DNA of 64,000 nt from Solimonas sp040066175 (GTDB lineage Bacteria > Pseudomonadota > Gammaproteobacteria > Nevskiales > Nevskiaceae): assembly GCF_040066175.1 (NCBI RefSeq), contig NZ_JBEAAM010000003.1, positions 1 through 64,000 on the forward strand, given 5' to 3'. A program made the position numbers and the translations under genes. Every line of letters starts with the position of its first letter. The stretch's first letter is position 1. Below are positions 53,571 through 61,992 of this stretch, in pieces. The notes under the pieces are model-generated. The model had not been told where the DNA came from. It saw nothing but the letters and a program-made list of their open reading frames with translations, and did no database searches.

Positions 53571-54986
53571 TCAGACGTGGATCGCGTGTCCCAGCGCGCC
53601 CAGGGCCGCTTCCGGCAGCGTCTCGCTGATCGTCGGGTGGACGTGGATCGTGTGCGCGAGGTCTTCGAGCACCGCGCCCATCTCCAGCGCGTGCGCGAAC
53701 TCGCCGGACAGTTCCGAGGCATGTGCGCCGACAGCGTGGATGCCGAGCACGAGGTGATTGTCGGCGCGCGCGGTGACACGCACGAAGCCGCCGTCCGAGC
53801 CGGCCTCCATCGTCAGCGCGCGGCCGTTGGCGGCGAACGGGAACTGCCCGGTGACGATGTCGATGCCCTGCGCCTTGGCCTGCTCCGGCGTCAGGCCGGC
53901 GGCGACGATCTCCGGCTCGGTGAAGCACACGGCGGCGATGGCCACCGGATCGAAGGCACGCCGTTTTCCGGCGATGATCTCGGCGACCCTCTCGCCCTGC
54001 GCCGAGGCCTTGTGCGCGAGCATCGGCTCGCCGACGAGATCGCCGATCGCCCAGACATTGCGCATCGAGGTGCGGCACTGCGCGTCGATTTTCACGAACG
54101 GGCCGTTCATGTCGACCGCCATGTTCTCCAGACCCCAGCCACGCGTATTCGGGCGACGGCCGACGGCGACGAGCACCTGGTCGCAGACCAGCGTCGCCGG
54201 CGCCGCGTCGCCGGTCTGAACGGACAGGTGCAGGCCGTCGGCGCGGCGCGCGACGCCCAGCGCCCGGGTGTTCAGATGCACGGCGCTGCCGCGTTTCCTG
54301 AGCCACTGCTCGACCGGCCGCACCAGCGCGCTGTCGTAGATCGGCAGGATACGGTCCAGCGCCTCGACGAAGGTGACCGCGACCCCGAGCTTGGCGAAGG
54401 CAATGCCCAGCTCGAGACCGATGTAGCCGGCGCCGACCACGACCAGGCGCTTCGGCAGTTCGGAGAGCGCCAGCGCCTCGGTCGAAGAGATCACGCCGTC
54501 GCCGAACGGCAGGCTCGGCAGCGCGGCCGCCACCGAGCCATTGGCGAGGACCACGTGCTCGGCGTGGATCTCGACCGGCGTGTCGCCGGCCACCGTGCAG
54601 GTCTTGGCATCGCTGAAGCTCGCGTGGCCCTGGATCACGCGCACCCGGGCCTTCTTCAGCAGGCCGGCGATGCCGCTGCTGAGGCGATCGACGATGCCGT
54701 CCTTCCATCGCACCGTCGCCGCCAGATCCAGGCGCGGCGCGGCGTCGAGCGCGATGCCCAGGTGGCCGGCGCCGACGTGATGACGCAGGTCGTCGAACTT
54801 GCTCGCCGCGTGGATCATCGCCTTGGACGGGATGCAGCCGCGGATCAGGCAGGTGCCGCCCAGGCGCCCGCTCTCCACCAGCGTCGTGTCCAGCCCGAGC
54901 TGGCCGGCGCGGATCGCGCACACGTAGCCGCCGGGTCCGCCACCGACCACCAGGACCTTGGTATTGACCTTCTCCATGGACATCAT
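53571..54986 (-). CDS. lpd: Dihydrolipoyl dehydrogenase (E3)
   Basis: FAD-disulfide oxidoreductase of 471 residues that re-oxidises dihydrolipoyl groups of E2. The FAD motif VLVVGGGPGGYVCAIRAGQ is at the N-terminus, the redox disulfide in GGTCLIRGCIPSKA (about 42-55), the NAD motif VVVGAGYIGLELG and the C-terminal catalytic His-Glu in HVHPTISETLPEA. The first of three nearby ATGs (54984-54986) follows AGGAGGG; codons further upstream are repeat B. A separate 110-base gap with that repeat divides it from the E2 gene. Confidence 0.95.
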   Translation of the reverse strand: MMSMEKVNTKVLVVGGGPGGYVCAIRAGQLGLDTTLVESGRLGGTCLIRGCIPSKAMIHAASKFDDLRHHVGAGHLGIALDAAPRLDLAATVRWKDGIVDRLSSGIAGLLKKARVRVIQGHASFSDAKTCTVAGDTPVEIHAEHVVLANGSVAAALPSLPFGDGVISSTEALALSELPKRLVVVGAGYIGLELGIAFAKLGVAVTFVEALDRILPIYDSALVRPVEQWLRKRGSAVHLNTRALGVARRADGLHLSVQTGDAAPATLVCDQVLVAVGRRPNTRGWGLENMAVDMNGPFVKIDAQCRTSMRNVWAIGDLVGEPMLAHKASAQGERVAEIIAGKRRAFDPVAIAAVCFTEPEIVAAGLTPEQAKAQGIDIVTGQFPFAANGRALTMEAGSDGGFVRVTARADNHLVLGIHAVGAHASELSGEFAHALEMGAVLEDLAHTIHVHPTISETLPEAALGALGHAIHV

Positions 54987-55008
54987 CGACTCCCTCCTGC
55001 CTCGCCTT

Positions 55009-55089
55009 GTCATTCCCACGCAAGCGGGAATCCAGTGACACCGTCACGGCACTGCGCGCCGCGTGGATGCCCGCCGGCGCGGGCATGAC
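55009..55089. repeat. Paired-palindrome dispersed repeat, copy B
   Basis: An 81-bp element starting GTCATTCCCACGCAAGCGGG and ending GCGCGGGCATGAC. Each end is a small inverted repeat and the whole is loosely palindromic. It fills the gap between the E2 stop (55097) and the lpd start (54986). Confidence 0.8.
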
Positions 55090-55096
55090 GGTTGGG

Positions 55097-56410
55097 CTAT
55101 TCCATGAACAATGTCGCCGGGTGTTCCAGCACGTTCTTCACCGCCTGGATGAACGAAGCCGCGTCGTAGCCATCGACGATACGGTGGTCGAAGGACGACG
55201 ACAGGTTCATCGTCAGCCGCGGCACGACCGTGCCGTTGCGGAACACCGCGCGCTCGACGAGCTTGTTGACGCCGATGATCGCGACTTCCGGCGCATTGAT
55301 CACCGGTGTCGAGACGATGCCGCCGAGCGCGCCGAGGCTGGTGATCGTGATCGTCGAGCCGGACAGTTCCTCGCGCGTGGCCTTGCCCGCGCGCGCGGTC
55401 TCGGCCAGACGCCGGATCGCGGCCGCCATCTGCCAGACGTCGAGCGTCTCGGCGTGACGCACGACCGGCACGACCAGTCCGTTGGGCGTCTGCGTCGCGA
55501 TGCCGCAGTGCACGGCGGCATAGCGGCGCACGATGCCGGCCTCGTCGTCGTAGGTCGAGTTGACCTGCGGGAAGCGCGGCAGCGTGCGCACCAGTGCGCG
55601 GAGCAGGAACGGCAGCAGCGTCAGCTTGGGCTGCTCGGGCTTGCGCATGTCGTTGAGATGCAGGCGCAGCGCCTCCAGCTCGGTGACGTCGAGTTCCTCG
55701 ACATAGGCGAAATGCGGGATGCGCTGCTTGGCGCGCTGCATCGCCTCGGCGATCTTGCGCCGCACACCGATGACCTTGATCTCCTCGACCGCGGTGCGCG
55801 GCGCGGACGCGGCGACCACCGCCGGACGCGCGCCGCCGGCGATGTAGGCATCGAGGTCGGCATGGGTGATGCGGCCGGCCGGACCGCTGCCGGGAACAAA
55901 CTGCAGCTCGATGCCCAGCTCGCGTGCGCGCTGGCGCACCGCCGGCGCGGCGATCGGCTTGTCACCCGGCTTGCGCGCGGCGGCCTGCGGAAGTCCTGCT
56001 GCTGATTGGTCATTCCCGCGCAAGCGGGAATCCAGAGACGGCACGGGTACAGTGCTGGCCGCTGCTGGATGCCCGCCTTCGCGGGCATGACCTTGAACTG
56101 CCAGGGAAGGAACATCGGTGGGCTTCGTGGATACAGCGGCTGGCGCCTCATCCTTCGCATTGCCGGCGCCTTCGACTTCGAGCACCACCAGCGGCCCGCC
56201 GACCGGCACCTTGTCGCCCGGCTCGCCGCGCAGCTCGACGATCCGGCCGGCGACCGGCGACGGAATCTCGACTGCGGCCTTCTCGGTGAGCATATCGACC
56301 AGCGGCTGGTCCTCGACGACGACGTCGCCGGGCTTGACGCGCCAGGCGGCGATCTCAGACTCGGCGATGCCCTCGCCGACGTCCGGCAGCTTGAAGATGT
56401 ATCGCCCCAT
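55097..56410 (-). CDS. bkdB: Branched-chain 2-oxoacid dehydrogenase E2 (dihydrolipoyl acyltransferase)
   Basis: Core acyltransferase of 437 residues. One lipoyl domain (about 1-80) carries Lys44 in LTEKAAVEI. The peripheral-subunit-binding domain is at about 153-190, and the catalytic domain at about 210-437 ends with H409 and D413 in DHRIVDG. Residues 107-134 in the first linker are encoded by a dispersed palindromic repeat (56009-56091); the frame is kept. The flexible linker probably tolerates this. One base separates it from the E1 beta stop. Confidence 0.94.
   Translation of the reverse strand: MGRYIFKLPDVGEGIAESEIAAWRVKPGDVVVEDQPLVDMLTEKAAVEIPSPVAGRIVELRGEPGDKVPVGGPLVVLEVEGAGNAKDEAPAAVSTKPTDVPSLAVQGHAREGGHPAAASTVPVPSLDSRLRGNDQSAAGLPQAAARKPGDKPIAAPAVRQRARELGIELQFVPGSGPAGRITHADLDAYIAGGARPAVVAASAPRTAVEEIKVIGVRRKIAEAMQRAKQRIPHFAYVEELDVTELEALRLHLNDMRKPEQPKLTLLPFLLRALVRTLPRFPQVNSTYDDEAGIVRRYAAVHCGIATQTPNGLVVPVVRHAETLDVWQMAAAIRRLAETARAGKATREELSGSTITITSLGALGGIVSTPVINAPEVAIIGVNKLVERAVFRNGTVVPRLTMNLSSSFDHRIVDGYDAASFIQAVKNVLEHPATLFME
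56009..56091. repeat. Paired-palindrome dispersed repeat, copy C (inside bkdB)
   Basis: An 83-bp element starting GTCATTCCCGCGCAAGCGGG and ending CGCGGGCATGAC, closely matching copy B at both ends. It is wholly inside the E2 coding sequence and translated as residues 107-134 of the linker (including GHAREGGHP and SLDSRLRGND). Confidence 0.85.
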
Positions 56411-56411
56411 G

Positions 56412-57425
56412 TCAGGCCTCCATCACGCGCTTGAGGGCCGGGATCACCCGTTGCGGCCCGGGGAAGTAGTGCCACTCGAAGGCGTGCGGATACGGCGTGT
56501 CCCAGCCGGTGACGCGCTCGATCGGCGCTTCGAGATGATGGAAGCAGTGCTCCTGCACCAGCGCCGACAGCTCGGCGCCGAAGCCGCTGGTGCGCGTCGC
56601 CTCGTGCACGATCACGCAGCGCCCGGTCTTCTTCACCGAGGCGACGATCGTGTCGAGGTCGATCGGCAGCAGCGTACGCAGGTCGATCACCTCGCCATCG
56701 ACCCCGGCCTCCTCGACCGCGGCGCGGCAGACATGGACCATCGTGCCGTAGGCGAGCACGGTGACGTCGCTGCCGGGCCGCGCGATCGCCGCCTTGCCCA
56801 GCTCGATCCGGTAATAGCCCTCGGGCACTTCGGACTGCGGGAACTTCGACCAGGGTTGCAGCGGCCGGTCGTGGTGGCCATCGAAGGGGCCGTTGTAGAT
56901 GCGCTTGGGCTCGAAGAAGATCACCGGATCGTCGTCCTCGATCGCAGCGATCAGCAGGCCCTTGGCGTCGTAGGGATTCGACGGCATCACCGTCTTCAGG
57001 CCGCAGACGTGGGTGAACACGCCCTCCGGACTCTGCGAATGCGTCTGCCCGCCGAAGATGCCGCCGCCGCAGGGCGCGCGCACCGTGATCGGCGCCCAGA
57101 ACTCGCCGCCGGAGCGGTAGCGCAGGCGCGCCGCCTCGGACACGAGCTGGTCGAAGGCCGGGTAGATGTAGTCGGCGAACTGGATCTCCGCGACCGGGCG
57201 CAGCCCATAGACGCCCATGCCGATCGCGGTGCCGAGGATGCCGCCCTCGGCGATCGGCGTGTCGAACACGCGCGTCTTGCCGTGCTTCTTCTGCAGGCCC
57301 GCGGTGGCGCGGAACACGCCGCCGAAATAGCCGACGTCCTCGCCGAAGATGACGACGTTGTCGTCGCGGCCGAGCATCACGTCGAGCGCGGAATTGATCG
57401 CCTGGATCATGTTCATCGTCGCCAT
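56412..57425 (-). CDS. bkdA2: Branched-chain 2-oxoacid dehydrogenase E1 beta
   Basis: Beta subunit of the thiamine-diphosphate E1 component, 337 residues. Typical stretches: VVIFGEDVGYFGGVFRATAG (about 24-43), AEIQFADYIYPAFDQLVSEAA and RAPCGGGIFGGQTHSQSPE. The sequence is closer to 2-oxoisovalerate than to pyruvate dehydrogenases. The ATG at 57423-57425 lies 2 bases after the E1 alpha stop. Confidence 0.94.
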   Translation of the reverse strand: MATMNMIQAINSALDVMLGRDDNVVIFGEDVGYFGGVFRATAGLQKKHGKTRVFDTPIAEGGILGTAIGMGVYGLRPVAEIQFADYIYPAFDQLVSEAARLRYRSGGEFWAPITVRAPCGGGIFGGQTHSQSPEGVFTHVCGLKTVMPSNPYDAKGLLIAAIEDDDPVIFFEPKRIYNGPFDGHHDRPLQPWSKFPQSEVPEGYYRIELGKAAIARPGSDVTVLAYGTMVHVCRAAVEEAGVDGEVIDLRTLLPIDLDTIVASVKKTGRCVIVHEATRTSGFGAELSALVQEHCFHHLEAPIERVTGWDTPYPHAFEWHYFPGPQRVIPALKRVMEA

Positions 57426-57427
57426 GA

Positions 57428-58690
57428 TCAGTACCCCATTTCCTGGCGCTGCCGGACCAGGTGCGGCGGCATCTCCTTGAACACGTCCTCGAACATGGTC
57501 TTCGGACTGGCCGGCGGGGTGCTCAGCGTGCCGTAGCTCTCCGCTTCCTTGAGATCGGCCTTCACCTTCTCCTCCAGCTCCTGCGTGAGCGCGGCATGAC
57601 GCGCCTCGCTCCATTCGCCGAGCGTGATCAGGTGTCGTTTCAGGCGCTCGACCGGATCGCCGAGCGGCCAGCAGTCGAACTCGTCCTGCGGCCGGTAGGC
57701 GGACGGATCGTCGCTGGTCGAATGCGCGGCGGCGCGGTAGGTGAACAGCTCGATCAGCGTCGGCCCGCCGTTGCCGCGCGCGCGGTCGGCGGCCCACTTC
57801 GTCGCCGCATAGACCGCGAGGAAGTCGTTGCCGTCCACGCGCAGGCCCGGCACGCCGTAGCCGATCGCACGCGCCGCGAAGGTCGCGCGCTCGCCGCCGG
57901 CGATGCCCTGGAACGACGAGATCGCGTACTGGTTGTTGACGACGTTGAGGATCACCGGTGCCTGATAGACGCTGGCGAAGGTCAGCGCGTAGTGGAAGTC
58001 GGCCTCGGCGGTGGTGCCCTCGCCGACCCAGCTCGCGGCGATGCGCGTGTCGCCCTTCATCGCCGAGGCCATCGCCCAGCCGACCGCCTGCGGATACTGC
58101 GTGCCGAGGTTGCCGGAGATCGAGAAGAAGTTCTTCTCGCGCACCGAGTACATGATCGGCAACTGGCGCCCTTTCAGGCGGTCGCGCGTGTTGTTGAAGA
58201 TCTGGCACATCATCTCGACCAGCGAGTGCCCGCGCGCGATCAGCAGGCCCTGCTGGCGGTAGCTCGGGAACAGCATGTCGCCCGGATCGAGCGCATAGGC
58301 CTGCGCGACCGCGACCGCCTCCTCGCCGGTGGACTTCATGTAGAACGAGGTCTTGCCCTGGCGCTGCACGCGCAGCATGCGGTCGTCGAAGGCACGCGTC
58401 AGCATCATGTCGCGCAGGCCGCGGCGCAGGGTGTCGGCGTCGAGCCGCGGATTCCACTCGCCGACCGCGTTGCCGTCGTCGTCGAGCACGCGGATCAGCG
58501 CGTCGGCGTAGTCGCGCAGCGCCGGTTCGCCGGCGTCCAGGGGCGGCCGCGGCAGCCGGCCGGCCGGCGGCACCTTGATGTTGCTGAAATCGGGTTTCTC
58601 GCCGGGCCGCGCCGGCGGTTCGGGCACATGCAGCCGCAGCGGTCCCCCGGGGGGTGCCGCGGCCGGCTCGGTCGGCTTCTTGCGCGCCAT
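57428..58690 (-). CDS. bkdA1: Branched-chain 2-oxoacid dehydrogenase E1 alpha
   Basis: Alpha subunit of E1, 420 residues. The ThDP-binding motif (GDG...NN) reads WVGEGTTAEADFHYALTFASVYQAPVILNVVNN in part (about 214-246). TYRAAAHSTSDDPSAYR is the phosphorylation-loop region of branched-chain E1 alpha. A Pro/Ala-rich N-terminal extension of about 60 residues precedes the catalytic domain. AGGAGAGG precedes the ATG at 58688-58690. First gene of the operon, divergent from the Lrp-type regulator. Confidence 0.94.
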   Translation of the reverse strand: MARKKPTEPAAAPPGGPLRLHVPEPPARPGEKPDFSNIKVPPAGRLPRPPLDAGEPALRDYADALIRVLDDDGNAVGEWNPRLDADTLRRGLRDMMLTRAFDDRMLRVQRQGKTSFYMKSTGEEAVAVAQAYALDPGDMLFPSYRQQGLLIARGHSLVEMMCQIFNNTRDRLKGRQLPIMYSVREKNFFSISGNLGTQYPQAVGWAMASAMKGDTRIAASWVGEGTTAEADFHYALTFASVYQAPVILNVVNNQYAISSFQGIAGGERATFAARAIGYGVPGLRVDGNDFLAVYAATKWAADRARGNGGPTLIELFTYRAAAHSTSDDPSAYRPQDEFDCWPLGDPVERLKRHLITLGEWSEARHAALTQELEEKVKADLKEAESYGTLSTPPASPKTMFEDVFKEMPPHLVRQRQEMGY

Positions 58691-58733
58691 GACGCCTCTC
58701 CTCGGTGGCGCAGCCGGGGCTGCGCGAATCAAA

Positions 58734-58834
58734 GGAACATTCTAGAAACAGCGCCGCGGACCATCGTCCCTGATTTGCGCCACGGATGGCCAAGATGGGA
58801 ACATCGTTCCTGTTAATTGCTCGTTTTCGGAACA
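58734..58834. promoter_or_regulatory. Repeated GGAACA sites between bkdA1 and bkdR
   Basis: Three GGAACA sequences occur at 58734, 58798 and 58829; the middle one is part of the palindrome GGAACATCGTTCC (58798-58810). The 145-base region is AT-richer than its surroundings. Lrp/AsnC regulators usually bind several spaced sites upstream of their target, so these are candidates for the divergent regulator's operators. Confidence 0.4.
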
Positions 58835-58835
58835 G

Positions 58836-59315
58836 ATGAAAGAAAATCTGGATGGTCTGGACGTGCGCATTCTCGATCTGCTGCAGCGTGACGCGACGCT
58901 GCCGATCGCCGAGATCGCCGAGAGGGTGGCCTCGTCGAAGACCGTGGTCTGGCGGCGCATCCAGAAACTGCTCGACAGCGGCGTGATCCGTGAACGCGTC
59001 GCCGTGCTCGATCACCGCAAGGTCGGCCTTGGCGTGATGGTGATCGCGCACGTGAAGATGGCGCGCCACGGCCGCGACGTGTTGCCGCGTTTCCTCGAAG
59101 CGGTGAAGCTGTTCCCGCAGGTCATCGAGTGCCACACACTGATGGGCGACGTCGATTTCCTGCTCAAGATCCTGGTCGAGAGCGTCGAGGACTACGAGCA
59201 TTTCTTCTGGCAGAAGCTGTCGAAGATCGACGGCGTGCAGGAGATCAGCTCGTCGATCTCGATGAGCCAGACCGTCAACACCACGCGCCTGCCGCTGCAC
59301 GCCGCGCGCGGCTGA
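58836..59315 (+). CDS. bkdR: Lrp/AsnC-family regulator (BkdR-like)
   Basis: A 159-residue feast/famine regulator. The N-terminal HTH is LDVRILDLLQRDATLPIAEIAERVASSKTVVWRRIQKLLDSGVI in part (residues 8-51); the C-terminal RAM domain begins near 65 and includes CHTLMGDVDFLLKILV. In Pseudomonas the Lrp homologue BkdR activates the adjacent bkd operon; the divergent position here suggests the same. Confidence 0.92.
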   Translation: MKENLDGLDVRILDLLQRDATLPIAEIAERVASSKTVVWRRIQKLLDSGVIRERVAVLDHRKVGLGVMVIAHVKMARHGRDVLPRFLEAVKLFPQVIECHTLMGDVDFLLKILVESVEDYEHFFWQKLSKIDGVQEISSSISMSQTVNTTRLPLHAARG

Positions 59316-59437
59316 TTCCCCGCGCCCCGGCGAGCGGCAGGCCACGATCGACCAGTGGTCGGCACCGGGACGCCTTATCTAGTGCCGCGGGCGCCGGGCT
59401 TGCTAGAGTGGCGCCATACCGCCCCGAGGGACCCGGC

Positions 59438-61459
59438 ATGAATCAGACCGAGGATCGTCGTCCCCGACACCCGCGCCGGCATCGGACGAGCGTGCTGTCC
59501 GCGACCCTGGCGCTGGGCCTCACGGCTGCGGCGCAGGCCGCAGCGGCGGGTACCGAGCTGGCCGCACTGGAGCAGGCCGCCGTCAGCCAGGATCTGACCC
59601 TGCTGTCACTGGAAGACCTGATGCGCATCGAGGTGACCTCGGTGTCCAAGCGCAGCGAACCGCTGATGGACGCCGCGGCCGCCATCTCGGTGCTGACCGG
59701 CGAGGAGATCCGCCGCGCCGGTGCGCGCAATCTGGCGGAGGCGCTGCGTCTGATCCCCGGCGTCAACGTCGCGGCGAGCAGCGCACAGAGCTATGCCATC
59801 GGCATCCGCGGCTTCAACAGCACGTCGAGCGACAAGCTGGAGGTGCTGGTCGATGGCCGCAGCGTCTATACCCCGCTGTTCTCCGGCGTGTTCTGGGACG
59901 CCCTCGACACCTACCTGCCAGACATCGACCGCATCGAGGTGATCCGTGGCCCCGGCGCCGCGCTGTGGGGGGCGAACGCGGTCAACGGCGTGATCAACAT
60001 CGTCACCAAACCGGCCGACGAGACGCTGGGCACGCGCCTGGACGCCGCCGCCGGCACGCAGGAACTCGGCTACATCGGTGGACGCAGCGGCAGCCGCGTC
60101 GGCGAGCGCGGCGCGCTGCGGCTGTACGGCCAGGCACGCGAGATCGACCGCAGCGAGCGCGCCGACGGCAGCGACGCACAGGACGGCATGCGCTTCCGCC
60201 AGTTCGGCTTCCGCGGCGACTACAAGGGAGAGCGCGACGGCCTGACCCTGTCCGGCGACTTCCACGACGGCAGCATCCGCTCGGTCACGATCCAGCAGCA
60301 GCCCGCCACCTCCGACCTGCTCGGCGCGCATCTGCTGGCCAACTGGACACGCAACGACATCGCCGGCGGACGCCTGTCCACGCAGATGTCGTACGCGCAC
60401 AGCGACCGCCGTCAGCCGACGGTGTTCGCGGAGGTACGCGACACGCTGGACATCGACGTGCAGCACGACCGCGTCTGGGGCGAGCGCCATCACCTGACCT
60501 ATGGCCTGAGCTACCGCGATTCGCAGGACCGCACCGGCGCATTCCCGGACTACGTGATCTTCTTCGCGCCGGCCGAGCGCCGGCTGCAGACCTACGGCGT
60601 CTTCGCGCAGGACCAGATCGCGCTCGCCGAGGCGCTGACGCTGACGCTGGGCAGCAAGTTCGAGTACAACGATTTCACCGGCTTCGAGTTCCAGCCCAAC
60701 GTCCGCGCCGGCTGGCGCCTGTCGCCGCGGCTGTTCACCTGGGCGGCGATCTCCCGCGCGGTGCGCACGCCCAACCGGCTGGATTCCGACATCGCGATCT
60801 ACTGCCCGCCGCCCGACGGCTTTCCGCCGGTCTGCGGCCCCGGCGCGTTCCGCATCGGCAACCCGGACCTGGAGTCGGAGAAGGTGCACAGCCTCGACTG
60901 GGGCCTGCGTGCCGGCCTGTCCGAGCACATGACCGTCGATCTGGCGCTGTTCTACAACCGCTACACGGAATTGCGCAGCACCGAGACCGACCGCCCCTTC
61001 GGCCGCTTCGCCAACGAGCTGGACGGCCACGGCTACGGCAGCGAGCTGATCTTCAACTGGCAGCTGCTCGACACGCTGCGCCTGCAGGCCAGCTACGCCT
61101 TCCTCGAACTCGACATCGACGCCTCCGGCCGCAGCACCGACACGACCACGCCGGCGACCTGGGAAGGCAGCGATCCGCATCATCGCGCGCGCCTGCGCGC
61201 CACCTGGCAGCCGCTGCCGGCGTGGAGCCTGGACGGCTTCCTGCGCTATGTCGGCCGCCTCGACGCCTACGACGTGCCGGCCTACACGGAGCTGAACCTG
61301 CGCGCGGCCTGGCGGCCGCGGCCGGAACTCGAGTTCGCGCTCGCCGGCAGCGACCTGCTCGACGACCGCCACCCCGAGTTCGGGCGCAACACCGCGACGA
61401 GCTTCCGTTCCGAGGTCGAGCGCGCCGTGCGCCTCACGGTCGGCTGGGAGTGGCGCTGA
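59438..61459 (+). CDS. TonB-dependent outer-membrane receptor
   Basis: A 673-residue receptor. Signal peptide about 1-36; plug domain about 65-175 (SAAISVLTGEEIRRAGARNLAEALRLIPGVNV in part and VIRGPGAALWGANAVNGVINIVTK in part); 22-strand barrel to the final WEWR with aromatic C-terminus. A short acidic N-terminal stretch (LSLEDLMRIEVTSVSKR) is typical of receptors found with YfiR-like genes. The stop overlaps the next ATG. Ligand unknown. The gene downstream points to signalling rather than plain nutrient uptake. Confidence 0.9.
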   Translation: MNQTEDRRPRHPRRHRTSVLSATLALGLTAAAQAAAAGTELAALEQAAVSQDLTLLSLEDLMRIEVTSVSKRSEPLMDAAAAISVLTGEEIRRAGARNLAEALRLIPGVNVAASSAQSYAIGIRGFNSTSSDKLEVLVDGRSVYTPLFSGVFWDALDTYLPDIDRIEVIRGPGAALWGANAVNGVINIVTKPADETLGTRLDAAAGTQELGYIGGRSGSRVGERGALRLYGQAREIDRSERADGSDAQDGMRFRQFGFRGDYKGERDGLTLSGDFHDGSIRSVTIQQQPATSDLLGAHLLANWTRNDIAGGRLSTQMSYAHSDRRQPTVFAEVRDTLDIDVQHDRVWGERHHLTYGLSYRDSQDRTGAFPDYVIFFAPAERRLQTYGVFAQDQIALAEALTLTLGSKFEYNDFTGFEFQPNVRAGWRLSPRLFTWAAISRAVRTPNRLDSDIAIYCPPPDGFPPVCGPGAFRIGNPDLESEKVHSLDWGLRAGLSEHMTVDLALFYNRYTELRSTETDRPFGRFANELDGHGYGSELIFNWQLLDTLRLQASYAFLELDIDASGRSTDTTTPATWEGSDPHHRARLRATWQPLPAWSLDGFLRYVGRLDAYDVPAYTELNLRAAWRPRPELEFALAGSDLLDDRHPEFGRNTATSFRSEVERAVRLTVGWEWR

Positions 61460-61992
61460 TGAACCCGCGCACGCTGCTCCGGAACGGCCTGCTGGTGCTG
61501 CTGCTGGCGGGCGCGGCGATGCCGCTGCGCGCCGCCGAACTGCCGGAGTACAAACTCAAGGCCGCGTTCGTCTTCAACTTCGTGCGCTTCACCAGCTGGC
61601 CGCCGGAGCGCCTGCCCGACGACGGCTCGACGATCGAGATCTGCGCGGCGGCCGAGACGGAGTTCGTCAACGCGCTGCGCGAGGCCGTCACCGGCAAGTC
61701 GATCGGCACTCACCCACTGCGCGTGCGCGAAGTCGCGCCGGGCGACGACACCGGCAGCTGCCACGTCGTCTATGTCGGCAACCGCAGCGATGCCGGCCGC
61801 ATCCTCGCCGCCACCGCCGGCCGCGGCATCCTCACCGTGCACAACGGCGACAGCGCCAGCCGCGACGGCGTGGTGCGCTTCTTCATCGACGACCGCCGCA
61901 TCCGCTTCGAGATCAACGCCGGCGCCGCCACCCGCGAGAGCCTGCAACTCAGCTCCAAGCTGCTGAGTCTGGCCAACGTCGTCTCCTTGTGA
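61459..61992 (+). CDS. YfiR-family periplasmic protein (DUF4154)
   Basis: A 177-residue exported protein. Signal peptide about 1-26 (MNPRTLLRNGLLVLLLAGAA); the mature part starts ELPEYKLKAAFVFNFVRFTSWP, the YfiR/DUF4154 signature, and ends FEINAGAATRESLQLSSKLLSLANVV. In the Pseudomonas YfiBNR system YfiR binds the CHASE8 sensor domain of YfiN and represses it. Here it starts within the receptor's stop codon and overlaps a CHASE8-type kinase by 4 bases, so the kinase is its likely partner. Confidence 0.9.
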   Translation: MNPRTLLRNGLLVLLLAGAAMPLRAAELPEYKLKAAFVFNFVRFTSWPPERLPDDGSTIEICAAAETEFVNALREAVTGKSIGTHPLRVREVAPGDDTGSCHVVYVGNRSDAGRILAATAGRGILTVHNGDSASRDGVVRFFIDDRRIRFEINAGAATRESLQLSSKLLSLANVVSL

